A stretch of 18,557 nt of DNA from an uncultured Eubacteriales bacterium (GTDB taxonomy: Bacteria; Bacillota; Clostridia; Oscillospirales; CAG-272): contig URCP01000056.1 of NCBI GenBank assembly GCA_900546315.1, positions 1 through 18,557 of the forward strand, given 5' to 3'. The notes beneath the pieces were generated by a model. It did no database searches and was not told where the DNA came from. It saw only the letters and a program-made list of their open reading frames with translations. Below are positions 6,808 to 13,848 of the stretch, piece after piece (the first letter of the stretch is position 1; every line of letters begins with the position of its first letter). Position numbers and translations under genes: made by a program.

Positions 6808-7641
6808 ATGGGATACAAGGACGTTTTCATAAATAATTATAAAGCCAATTTTGAAATAAGCAGCAGATCACTTTTCTTTTCCGATATGAAGCTCGGGTTT
6901 GCGGATGTTAAGTCACATATACACCGGCATATCGAGGTACAGTATATATATGACAGATCAGCGCGCTTCGCGGTGGACGGCAAGAGCATCGAGCTAAGGC
7001 GCGGTCTGCTGTTCATTTTCCCGTACCGCATCCACTCATCTGAACTTAATGCCGACTGTCAGCACATCTCGTTCAATTTCCACCCGAACGAGTTTCCGGA
7101 ATACGAGCGGATACTGACCCGCAATATTCCTCTGTCTCCGTTCGTCCCATCGGATCAGCTCCCGCCGACCTTCGACGCGATGATACGTTACGCGGAAAAG
7201 CTGTATTTTGACGACGATTTCCCGCTCCGCGATAAGCTCCTTCACAGTGTCGTCTCGGTCGTTATCGGTGAGGCGCTGTCCTCCATGACACTGATCTCCC
7301 GCGAAAACGAGAAGGATACCGGAACGATACCCGCCATCGGAAGGGTCGTCCAGTATTGTATGAACCATCTATCGGATGATCTCTCGCTCGACGCCGTGGC
7401 GGACGCGCTCTTTCTCGACAAATACTACATCTCGAAGCTCTTCCCCGCGAAGCTCGGGGTCGGGTACGTGGAGTTTGTCAGGTCGCAGAGGATTTCGAAA
7501 GCCTGCGAAATGCTGAAAAGCGGTGATATGTCAATCACCGATATCTCATATGAATGCGGGTTCAGGAATCAGTCGACGTTCAACCGGGTGTTCAGGGAGA
7601 TTATCGGGATGTCGCCGAGGGAGTACATGGGAACGAAATAA
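6808..7641 (+). CDS. AraC-family regulator with N-terminal cupin domain (second of three)
   Basis: This 277-residue regulator is paralogous to the one at 4351. Its cupin carries HIHRHIE (H37, H39, E43) and IFPYRIH. The N-terminal sensor half is clearly diverged from the first copy, while residues 190-252 in the DNA-binding domain are encoded by DNA identical to it. The two proteins should therefore recognise the same operator but answer different signals. The ATG at 6808 follows AAGGGGCGG at suitable spacing. It is divergent from solute-binding protein 1, its likely target, and convergent with solute-binding protein 2. Confidence 0.92.
   Translation: MGYKDVFINNYKANFEISSRSLFFSDMKLGFADVKSHIHRHIEVQYIYDRSARFAVDGKSIELRRGLLFIFPYRIHSSELNADCQHISFNFHPNEFPEYERILTRNIPLSPFVPSDQLPPTFDAMIRYAEKLYFDDDFPLRDKLLHSVVSVVIGEALSSMTLISRENEKDTGTIPAIGRVVQYCMNHLSDDLSLDAVADALFLDKYYISKLFPAKLGVGYVEFVRSQRISKACEMLKSGDMSITDISYECGFRNQSTFNRVFREIIGMSPREYMGTK
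7375..7565 (+). repeat. 191-bp tract identical to 4924-5114 (gene-conversion tract, copy 2)
   Basis: This is the direct-repeat partner of 4924-5114, 2,451 bp away and in the same orientation. The perfect match contrasts with the divergent flanks in the same genes. Direct repeats of this length could also support recombination that deletes SBP 1 and fuses the two regulators. Confidence 0.9.
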
Positions 7642-7670
7642 AAAAGGCGCGCCGCGCGGCGCGCCCTTCC
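7641..7670. terminator. Bidirectional terminator between AraC gene 2 and SBP gene 2
   Basis: A perfect 20-bp palindrome GGCGCGCCGCGCGGCGCGCC (7646-7665) can fold with eight-base-pair arms around a GCGC loop. In the minus direction it is followed by a T-run (complement of 7641-7645 and beyond), making a strong terminator for solute-binding protein 2. The plus-direction tail CTTCCTGT is weaker. Confidence 0.85.
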
Positions 7671-7679
7671 TGTCTCCGA

Positions 7680-9131
7680 TTATTCAAGATAACTCTTCAT
7701 AGACTTGTCAATAAGTGTCTTGACCGACTGCTCATTCTTATTATAGAGTGTCGTGAAGGTGAGCTTCGTGTTGTGAACGAGGTCATATCCCGGGTTCGCG
7801 AGGTTGCCTCCGAACTGCGTGTTGTTGTAGTATCCGAGGTCGAAGATCGCGCCTTCCCTGATATAGTCGAGCATATCGACCGAGCGCTCGTCGCGGAGAT
7901 ACTTGTTCTGGAGCGTCACGTCGTAGTACGCCGGAATGATCATCTTCTGTCCGTAATACGCCATTGTCTCGAGGACGGCTCCGGTGCGCGCTGTGTCCTG
8001 ATTCGTCACCGGGATGGTCCACATCGTCTGACCGGCGTCGACAAATGAGTAGTATTTGTCAACCGACTCATCCGACTTCGGCCACGGAACAAGACCGAAC
8101 TCTATGGTCGCGTCGCGGAAGTAGTCGCGCGAGAGATGTGCGAGACCGAGGTCTACCATAGCGACCCTTCCCTCACAGAACGCCTCCTGATGATCCGTTC
8201 CCGCGAGCTGGTTCCAGCCGCACTCGGAGAGGATGAGGGACATATACTTGTCGTACATATCGACGACCTTCTCACTGTAGAGCGTGAGTTCCGGGTATTC
8301 TTCGTCATTTGTAGTTATTATGCGGTTTCCGGTGCAATAAAGCGCCTCGATCGGACCAAGCCAGTGGTTCGAGCCGTAGCCGAACAGGTCGTCCTTGATG
8401 TTCATCTCGCCGTCGCCGTTGAGGTCCTGAGAAAACTTTCTCGCGTAGCTGTCGAAAACGTCGAAGGTCCACTCGCCGGAGTCGACGAGCTCATACGGAT
8501 ACTTCAGCTGATAGTCGTCGAAAAGCTGCTTATTGAAGACCATACCGACCGACGACGAGAGCGTCGCGTGCGATATGTCGCCGACCATCGAGTAGAGCTT
8601 GCCGTTTATCGAGAGGCTCTCCGCGGCGCTTTGGCTCCACCAGCTCTTGTTAAGGTCGATATTTTCAATGTCGTACCAGTTGAGTACTGCGCCTTTGGAC
8701 GCGTAGTCGAACGACGCGCGGGCAAAACACGCGACCGCGTCATATGCGTCCTCACCGGCGAGAATCGGATTCAGCGCGTCGGTCTCCGCGTCGCCGCTGC
8801 TCTGGGTCACCTGAAACACGATTCCGAGCTTGTCCTCGACAGTCATGTTGCGTCTGTAGACGGCGTCGTTGAGATTCTCTCCGTTCTCCTCCTCGGCGTA
8901 CACCTCCTCGATACGCGGGGACGGTCTCGAAAGAATGCGGAACACGTACCCGCCGTAGTTCAGGTCGTCCGGAAGATCGAGCTTTTCCGCCTCCTCGGTC
9001 TCCTCGGGCGAGGAAGTGGTATCGCCGGAGGTCTGCGGCGCGGTCGTGTCGTCGGCTGACGAGCCGTTCCCGCAGGCGCAGGAGGAAATAAGGATGGCGC
9101 AGAAAAGAATTGTCGAGAGTATTTTTTTCAT
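7680..9131 (-). CDS. Extracellular solute-binding lipoprotein 2, with EF-hand-like loop
   Basis: This is a 483-residue surface lipoprotein, a paralog of the other three in the window. Its signal peptide ends in ISSC (lipidated C18 most likely, C20 possible), followed by an acidic Ser/Thr-rich linker to about residue 53. The mature part shows NYGGYVFRI, NLNDAVYRRN, AGEDAYDAV (126-133), WW (164-165), NGKLYSMVGDIS, YPYELVDSGEWTFD and an EF-hand-like loop DLNGDGEMNIKDD (236-248), with Asp, Asn, Asp, Glu and Asp at calcium-ligand positions. The C-terminus carries FGLVPWPKSDES and LRDERSVDMLDYI. The ATG at 9131 has AAGGAG eight bases upstream. The gene is divergent from the third AraC gene. The substrate is probably a sugar or oligosaccharide, but this is inferred from the family only. 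Confidence 0.9.
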   Translation of the reverse strand: MKKILSTILFCAILISSCACGNGSSADDTTAPQTSGDTTSSPEETEEAEKLDLPDDLNYGGYVFRILSRPSPRIEEVYAEEENGENLNDAVYRRNMTVEDKLGIVFQVTQSSGDAETDALNPILAGEDAYDAVACFARASFDYASKGAVLNWYDIENIDLNKSWWSQSAAESLSINGKLYSMVGDISHATLSSSVGMVFNKQLFDDYQLKYPYELVDSGEWTFDVFDSYARKFSQDLNGDGEMNIKDDLFGYGSNHWLGPIEALYCTGNRIITTNDEEYPELTLYSEKVVDMYDKYMSLILSECGWNQLAGTDHQEAFCEGRVAMVDLGLAHLSRDYFRDATIEFGLVPWPKSDESVDKYYSFVDAGQTMWTIPVTNQDTARTGAVLETMAYYGQKMIIPAYYDVTLQNKYLRDERSVDMLDYIREGAIFDLGYYNNTQFGGNLANPGYDLVHNTKLTFTTLYNKNEQSVKTLIDKSMKSYLE

Positions 9132-9158
9132 GGGTTTGTCTCCTTTTTGTTTTTTCTA

Positions 9159-9164
9159 ATTATA
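9159..9164 (-). promoter_or_regulatory. Extended -10 of the SBP 2 promoter
   Basis: TGGTATAAT on the minus strand (TATAAT at 9164-9159), about 28 nt upstream of the SBP 2 start codon. No recognisable -35 box lies 16-18 bp upstream, which suggests dependence on an activator. Confidence 0.6.
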
Positions 9165-9223
9165 CCATCCGGAAAGACCAGAAATCCACCGAAATCTTAC
9201 TAACAAAGCGGAGGATTTCAGAA

Positions 9224-9269
9224 AATTTACGATATCCGGTATATTTTCCGGTTAAATTCATGGTATAAT
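9224..9269 (+). promoter_or_regulatory. Extended -10 and inverted repeat before the third AraC gene
   Basis: TGG directly before TATAAT (9264-9269) forms an extended -10 without a clear -35. Just upstream, AATTTA (9224-9229) and TAAATT (9253-9258) form an inverted repeat enclosing two CCGG words (9236-9239 and 9248-9251), a possible operator for the adjacent regulator. Confidence 0.5.
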
Positions 9270-9293
9270 TATTAAAAAAAGGAGATGTGACAA

Positions 9294-10190
9294 ATGGCGG
9301 ATTTTATCGACATGATTCCGGAGGTTCCGGGCGTGAATGTCTTTCAGGGAAGCCTTGGCGATTTTTACTTTGACATACAGCAGTTCAGGCACGGAACGTC
9401 CATGCCGTTCTTCCATTACCACGACTCATACGAATTTTATTACATGAAGCGGGGGCGGAAGACATATATAATCGACGACGAGAAATACGACCTGACCACC
9501 GGCGACCTGATGATCGTCCATCCCGGAGAGAAGCACCGCGCGGTCTCGCCGGACAACAGGCCTCAGCAGAGGGTGATATTCTATTTTAATGAAAGCTCCT
9601 TCACGCGCTTCGCGGATGTAATCGGCGATTATATGTTGCCGGGCGTCGCGACCTGTCACAAGCTGACCTTTCCGACCGACAAGCTGATCGCCATGTCGAA
9701 TCTGTTTGACAGGATATCGACCTTCAGCAACGACGACCTCGGCGACCGCATGAAGCTCGCGCGGATAGAGAGCACGATGTTCGAGCTCGTCTGTCAGATA
9801 CACGATATCGCCCTGAGAAACGACGGCAGACAAGACGGGAGCGACGCGATAAAGAAAGCGATGGAGCACATCACGCGGAACCACGGCTCCGAAATCACCC
9901 TGAAAAGCGTCAGCGAATCGGTCTTCATGTCCCCGAATTATTTTTCGACCCTGTTCCACAAATACGCGGGGATGACCTTTGGCAAATACCTGACAGACGT
10001 GCGCATACGCCACGCGATGCGGCTTCTCAGCGACACGAGCGAATCGGTCTCGAAGATAGCGCTCGAATGCGGCTTTTCGAGCCCGAACTATATGAGCGAC
10101 ACTTTCAGAAAGATCATCGGCAAATCCCCGAGCGAGTACCGGAGGATTAAGAAGGAGAGCGACAGTATACAGCTTGACAACCTGGAATAG
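9294..10190 (+). CDS. AraC-family regulator with N-terminal cupin domain (third of three)
   Basis: A 298-residue AraC-type transcription factor. The cupin ligand-binding domain shows HYHDSYEFYYMKRG (H41, H43, E47) and the loop GDLMIVHPGEKH. The C-terminal double helix-turn-helix covers about residues 185-285, with ITLKSVSESVFMSPNYFSTLF and VSKIALECGFSSPNYMSDTF, ending in the family signature GKSPSEYRR. It is clearly more distant from the other two AraC proteins and did not take part in their identity tract. The ATG at 9294 follows AGGAG about nine bases upstream. It is divergent from solute-binding protein 2, its likely target, and is followed by a terminator shared with the convergent phosphoesterase gene. 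Confidence 0.93.
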   Translation: MADFIDMIPEVPGVNVFQGSLGDFYFDIQQFRHGTSMPFFHYHDSYEFYYMKRGRKTYIIDDEKYDLTTGDLMIVHPGEKHRAVSPDNRPQQRVIFYFNESSFTRFADVIGDYMLPGVATCHKLTFPTDKLIAMSNLFDRISTFSNDDLGDRMKLARIESTMFELVCQIHDIALRNDGRQDGSDAIKKAMEHITRNHGSEITLKSVSESVFMSPNYFSTLFHKYAGMTFGKYLTDVRIRHAMRLLSDTSESVSKIALECGFSSPNYMSDTFRKIIGKSPSEYRRIKKESDSIQLDNLE

Positions 10191-10197
10191 CGGCAAG

Positions 10198-10240
10198 AAA
10201 TGAGCCGCCGCCACGAAAGGAGCGAACGGCTCATTTTCAT
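10198..10240. terminator. Bidirectional terminator between AraC gene 3 and the phosphoesterase gene
   Basis: AAATGAGCCG (10198-10207) and CGGCTCATTT (10227-10236) are perfect ten-base arms around a 19-base loop. In the plus direction a TTTTCATATTTT tail follows. In the minus direction the tail ATTTCTTG is weaker. It lies between convergent genes. Confidence 0.75.
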
Positions 10241-10244
10241 ATTT

Positions 10245-11261
10245 TCATATTCTTATCTTCCGCGACAGTATCTCCGCCCTGACTCCTTCGATATCGGTCT
10301 CCGGCACGACATCGTACATCCAGCTCGTCCGCGCCCCGTCGATCGTTATCTCGTCGTCATCAATCGTGATAACCGCGCAGAGCGGCTTGTCGAAAAACCA
10401 CGTGTTCTTCGCCTGAGAAAGCGAGCAGAGGTCGCGCGGGCTCTTCCCGGTCAGCGTCCCGTTCCGGTCGTAATCCTCATAAACGAAGGTCTGCCCGGGG
10501 ACATAGTGCTGTTCCTCCATCGGCATCCAGAAGCCGTTCTTCACGGTGTTGCAGTCGAAATAGCCGATTCCGTCTTCCGTGAAGAGGTTGTCGGTGTGGT
10601 AATGCCCGTTTATCGCGAGAATGACGGTCTTTCTCTTCTCGTTGACCCGCCGGAAGATCTCCCGTACCTCGTCCGCGTCCGGGCTCGGAGAATTCTTCCC
10701 GGAAAACTCCGCGTGACTGACGACGACACAGCGCAGACCTCTGTCCGCGGCGTCGGTCAGAACCCTGTCAAGCCAGGAAAGCTGCGCCGGACCGAGCGAA
10801 TTCTCATACTCCGCCCCCTTCGGCGCTCCCCAGCTCGCCGGGCGGTTATGCGCCCATTCCCCGTCAAGCAGCGAATAATTCGTGTCGGCGAACACAAACC
10901 TGTACCCGTCGATATCGACGTGATAATACCCAACATCAGGCGAGAACTTACCGTCCGGCGTTCCGAAGACAACAGGCCGATTCATCAGCCGCGGCGTCAC
11001 GACCTCCATTGTATTTCCCGCGCCCTCAAGCTCATGGTTGCCGTAAGCCCCGAAGACCGGAATGCCATACCGGTTCCGCAGAAGCGCGTCAAAAAGCTCC
11101 GGCGAGCCGAGATAATCATTGCAGAGATCCCCCGCGTGAATTATCATATCCGCCCCCGCCGAGCGCGCCCGCTCAATTATCGGCATAAGATCCCGCCCGA
11201 CAGTCGGCGCGTACATTCCCTTTTTATAGTGAAAATCCGCGAAAACAACAAACCTCATCAT
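10245..11261 (-). CDS. Calcineurin-like metallophosphoesterase
   Basis: This predicted 338-residue dimetal phosphoesterase shows the full motif set: DFH (D9, H11), GDL (D45), GNHE (N75, H76), VVSH (H183) and NGHYH (H220, H222), which bind the two metal ions. There is no signal peptide, so it is probably cytoplasmic. The substrate is not evident. It lies at the end of a three-gene operon with a solute-binding protein and a sugar isomerase, so a phosphorylated sugar is a fair guess but only inference. The start overlaps the isomerase stop as ATGA. A second ATG follows directly (11258), and GAGGAAA serves either. The C-terminal 80 residues lie beyond the usual domain and contain an acidic stretch (ITIDDDEITID). 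Confidence 0.88.
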   Translation of the reverse strand: MMRFVVFADFHYKKGMYAPTVGRDLMPIIERARSAGADMIIHAGDLCNDYLGSPELFDALLRNRYGIPVFGAYGNHELEGAGNTMEVVTPRLMNRPVVFGTPDGKFSPDVGYYHVDIDGYRFVFADTNYSLLDGEWAHNRPASWGAPKGAEYENSLGPAQLSWLDRVLTDAADRGLRCVVVSHAEFSGKNSPSPDADEVREIFRRVNEKRKTVILAINGHYHTDNLFTEDGIGYFDCNTVKNGFWMPMEEQHYVPGQTFVYEDYDRNGTLTGKSPRDLCSLSQAKNTWFFDKPLCAVITIDDDEITIDGARTSWMYDVVPETDIEGVRAEILSRKIRI

Positions 11262-12100
11262 CTTTTCCTCATAGCCGCGAGACGGCAGGCGCGTATATAC
11301 ACCTCGGTCACGTACTGCTCAATGTCCATTTTGTCATACTTATCGTTCTCATGCCGTCCGGGCTTGCTCTTTGTGTTCAGCTCAAACGTCATCGTCCCGT
11401 CAAATCCCGCGCGGTCGAGTCTCTCCGCGATGCCCTTCCAGTCGGCGATGCCGTCGAACGGAAGCAGATGCAGATCGTCAATCCAGGTGATCTTTCCCTC
11501 AAAGTCCCGTATCCCGAGATTATCGTTCAGATGCGTAGCGAACAGCTTCCCGTCCTGTCCGAACCTTCCGACCACGTCCTCCGACCAGTTATAGCACATC
11601 TCATGCCCGGTGTCCCAGCAGAACCCGACGCACTCCCGGTCGGAAAACGCCTCAAAAAGCCTCGAAAGATACTCAATCCCCTCAGTATTCTCAAGCGCCA
11701 ATTTAACCCCGAGTCGCTCCGCCTCATCGACGACCCGCCCGAAATTCCGCACGCCAATCTCATTCGGCGAATGCTCCTCAAACCCGATAAACGCGTGCGC
11801 TACCATTATCGGCACGTTATACTCCGCGCAGTCCCGCAGGCACTCACAAAGCTCCGCCACCGTATCCTCAGTGTCCGGAGCCTCCTTCCACATCCTGTCC
11901 ATACGTCCGAAAGGCGCGTGAATCGACTGAAACTCCATCCCGCACCGATCCCCGGCAGCCCGCAGCGCACCAATATCGCACCCGCGCGACCAACCAGAAA
12001 AGAACGCGTCAAACCCAACGCGCGAAAACAACTCTATCTGCGACACCTCATCGATGCCAAACTGGGAACTCAGTCCCAGGCATAATTTATGATTCCACAT
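11258..12100 (-). CDS. Sugar phosphate isomerase/epimerase, TIM barrel (xylose isomerase-like)
   Basis: This 280-residue protein of the AP-endonuclease-2/xylose isomerase-like TIM-barrel superfamily would typically isomerise or epimerise a keto-sugar using a divalent metal. Candidate metal and catalytic residues fit the family order: H61 (SIHAPFG), E137 (LALENTEG), D163 and H166 (CWDTGHE), H190 (THLND) and E240 (TFELN). The specific sugar is unknown. The ATG at 12100 gives the normal length, but no Shine-Dalgarno sequence is visible in the 20 bases upstream, where repeat copy C ends. Expression may therefore be weak or coupled. It follows solute-binding protein 3 by 77 nt and overlaps the phosphoesterase gene by four bases, indicating one transcript. 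Confidence 0.88.
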   Translation of the reverse strand: MWNHKLCLGLSSQFGIDEVSQIELFSRVGFDAFFSGWSRGCDIGALRAAGDRCGMEFQSIHAPFGRMDRMWKEAPDTEDTVAELCECLRDCAEYNVPIMVAHAFIGFEEHSPNEIGVRNFGRVVDEAERLGVKLALENTEGIEYLSRLFEAFSDRECVGFCWDTGHEMCYNWSEDVVGRFGQDGKLFATHLNDNLGIRDFEGKITWIDDLHLLPFDGIADWKGIAERLDRAGFDGTMTFELNTKSKPGRHENDKYDKMDIEQYVTEVYIRACRLAAMRKR

Positions 12101-12115
12101 AATCGTCAGCTAAGC

Positions 12116-12172
12116 GGGGAGAACTTTTTCGGAGAAAAAGTTCCCCCCGCACCCCCTTCAAAAAGCTTTATA
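12116..12172 (-). repeat. Copy C of the TATAAAG/G-run/hairpin repeat
   Basis: Minus-strand order is TATAAAG (12172-12166), CTTTTTGAA, GGGGGTGCGGGGGG, then a hairpin with arms GAACTTTTTC (12121-12130) and GAAAAAGTTC (12134-12143), then CCCC. It starts five bases after the stop codon of solute-binding protein 3, in sense orientation, and nearly fills the gap to the isomerase gene. It may reduce read-through, but it lacks a proper U-run after the hairpin. It is nearly identical to copy D at 18146-18200. Confidence 0.8.
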
Positions 12173-12177
12173 CACTA

Positions 12178-13668
12178 TTAACTATTTATTACGTCAGCGT
12201 ATGCGTTATTGACCTTCTCGAGATCCGCTGTCGCCTTCTTCTCCGCCTTCGAATACATCGACGCGAAGTCCTTCTTATTGAATCTGAACATATCCATCAG
12301 CTTCTCGTTATAGCCGCCGATCTGATAGGTCGCGCCTATGTCGTACAGCCTCGTCGACAAAATGATATCCAGCATATCCGAGGACTCCTCGTCACGTATC
12401 ATCTTGCCCTCAAGCTGAACGTCATAATACGCCGGAGTCACCGTATACATCGACTCACAAGCCATATCCTGAAGGATAATGCCGGTCATCTCAACATCTT
12501 CAACCACGGACGGAACGCAAACGAACGAGTTACCGTAAGCGTGAACCGTAGTATAATACTCCTCCTGAGCCGAATCATAGAGCGGGAACGGCAGAATTCC
12601 GAAGTCAGTATTCATATTCCTGTACTTCTTGACGACATTAAGATACCTGTTATAGAACAGCACCTGATCATTCGCGAACATATTCTCGATATGGTCGCCC
12701 GAATGATATAACGAGAACGCCACCGACCTGTCAGTGATAAGATCCATGAACTTCGAAAGCATATCGATATTCCGCTCATTATTCAACGTCAGCTCAATCT
12801 GTCCCGCGTCATCAATACGGCATATAGCCCCGCCGCACGCGTTTATCGACGCCAGCACGCCGTCCTGCCAGACACACATTCCGTAGAGGTCATTCTCGGT
12901 CATCTTAGTGTCACCGTCAAGGTCAACCGAAACCTTTCTCGCCATAGAGACAAAATTGTCCATCGTCCAGGTCTTGTTCTTGACCATCTCATACGGGTCT
13001 TCCATATTGTAGTCGTCAATCAGCTTCTTATTGAACAGAATGCAGTATGTACAGTCATTGTCAAGCGTTGAGATATCGCCGGTCGTGAAGTACATCTTCC
13101 CCTTCATCGAAAGGTCCTCGTTAGCCTTCTGGTCCCACCACTCTTTAGTCAGATCGAGCCCCGGAACCTGAGAGTTCAGGTCGAGCAGATAACCCTGACA
13201 CGCGAGGTTGCTCACGTCATACGTGCCGATCATCGCCGCGTCATACGTAGTGTCGCCCGACATGACGCCCTTCGATATCGTCTGCGCGCCCTGACCATTG
13301 CCGCCGCTCGCCTCTCCGCGGATGTTTATCTCGTTGATCTTGACGTTGTACCTGTCCTCAATGATGGAGTTCCTGCGGTAGACAGCGTCGTTCACGACGT
13401 CGCCGGTCTCGCCCTCAGAGAAGAAATCGTAGGATTCCGTCCACTCGTTGTCCCAGTTGCCTGAGACGAAGATGTCGAACGACTTTCCGCCGTAATCCTT
13501 CCCGGCGACCGCCGCGGACGCCCTCGTCGACTCCTCGACCGTCGTGTCCGACGTGTCACCGCCACCCGATGTGGTCTCCCCTCCGGACGGCGCCGCGCTG
13601 CCGCAGGAAACGCTACCGATCGTCAGCGCCGCGAGCAGCAGCGCCAGTACTCTTTTTTTCTCTGACAT
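12178..13668 (-). CDS. Extracellular solute-binding lipoprotein 3, with EF-hand-like loop
   Basis: This 496-residue surface lipoprotein has a signal peptide with lipobox-like SVSC (C22), then a Gly/Ser/Thr linker to about residue 55. The mature protein shows KDYGGKSFDIF, VVNDAVYRRN, TTYDAAMIG, WW (177-178), KMYFTTGDIS, FNKKLIDDY, and an EF-hand-like loop DLDGDTKMTEND (249-260) that lacks the usual Gly at position six. The C-terminus has FGILPFPLYDSAQEEYY and IRDEESSDMLDIIL. The ATG at 13668 has GGAGGA eight bases upstream. It is the first gene of an operon with the isomerase and phosphoesterase and has the best consensus promoter in the region, with a palindrome at the transcription start. 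This suggests control by a repressor rather than an AraC activator. Confidence 0.9.
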   Translation of the reverse strand: MSEKKRVLALLLAALTIGSVSCGSAAPSGGETTSGGGDTSDTTVEESTRASAAVAGKDYGGKSFDIFVSGNWDNEWTESYDFFSEGETGDVVNDAVYRRNSIIEDRYNVKINEINIRGEASGGNGQGAQTISKGVMSGDTTYDAAMIGTYDVSNLACQGYLLDLNSQVPGLDLTKEWWDQKANEDLSMKGKMYFTTGDISTLDNDCTYCILFNKKLIDDYNMEDPYEMVKNKTWTMDNFVSMARKVSVDLDGDTKMTENDLYGMCVWQDGVLASINACGGAICRIDDAGQIELTLNNERNIDMLSKFMDLITDRSVAFSLYHSGDHIENMFANDQVLFYNRYLNVVKKYRNMNTDFGILPFPLYDSAQEEYYTTVHAYGNSFVCVPSVVEDVEMTGIILQDMACESMYTVTPAYYDVQLEGKMIRDEESSDMLDIILSTRLYDIGATYQIGGYNEKLMDMFRFNKKDFASMYSKAEKKATADLEKVNNAYADVINS

Positions 13669-13697
13669 AGTTCTTTCCTCCGAAATTTTTTTGTTTC

Positions 13698-13726
13698 TGA
13701 TACAAGTAACTTGTACTTATGTATCA
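13698..13726. promoter_or_regulatory. Nested palindromes at the SBP 3 transcription start, candidate repressor operator
   Basis: TACAAGTAACTTGTA (13701-13715) is a perfect 15-bp palindrome about one central base. An outer inverted pair, TGATACA (13698-13704) and TGTATCA (13720-13726), surrounds it. The site covers the region just downstream of the -10 box (13727-13732), the classical place for a repressor to block initiation. The half-site shape recalls GntR-type operators, but the protein is not identified. Confidence 0.6.
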
Positions 13727-13755
13727 ATTATAAACCATTTCTGTAAATTTGTCAA
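13727..13755 (-). promoter_or_regulatory. Consensus promoter of the SBP 3-isomerase-phosphoesterase operon
   Basis: Minus strand: perfect TTGACA (13755-13750), a 17-base spacer and perfect TATAAT (13732-13727). Both boxes match the sigma-A consensus exactly, so the promoter should be strong unless repressed. Start is expected near 13720. Confidence 0.9.
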
Positions 13756-13809
13756 TACCTTTTTTGAAAAATGCGAATAAAATGCCATGTGAAACCAATA
13801 TTTTATAAC

Positions 13810-13831
13810 ATTTCCACACGCGTGTGGAAAT
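13810..13831. promoter_or_regulatory. Perfect 22-bp palindrome
   Basis: ATTTCCACACG (13810-13820) is followed directly by its exact reverse complement (13821-13831). With no loop and no T-run it is not a normal terminator and looks more like a dimeric protein binding site. It lies about 55 bp upstream of the SBP 3 -35 box, in the large gap between SBP 3 and SBP 4. Confidence 0.5.
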
Positions 13832-13848
13832 CAAATACCATCAGTGCC

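Noticed and set aside
6666..6830. N-terminal extension of solute-binding protein 1
   Set aside because: It would cross the divergent promoters and the AraC 2 start; MKKGLSAILALLILAGMLASC with its own ribosome binding site is a complete lipoprotein signal peptide.
8387..8426. Dockerin-like calcium repeat in solute-binding protein 2
   Set aside because: Only one loop is present, without the second repeat and helices of a dockerin; single EF-hand-like loops are known within family 1 solute-binding proteins.
10200..11594. Long plus-strand open frame opposite the phosphoesterase and isomerase genes
   Set aside because: Composition is Arg/Pro/Val-rich without domain signals, and both opposite genes have complete active-site motifs.
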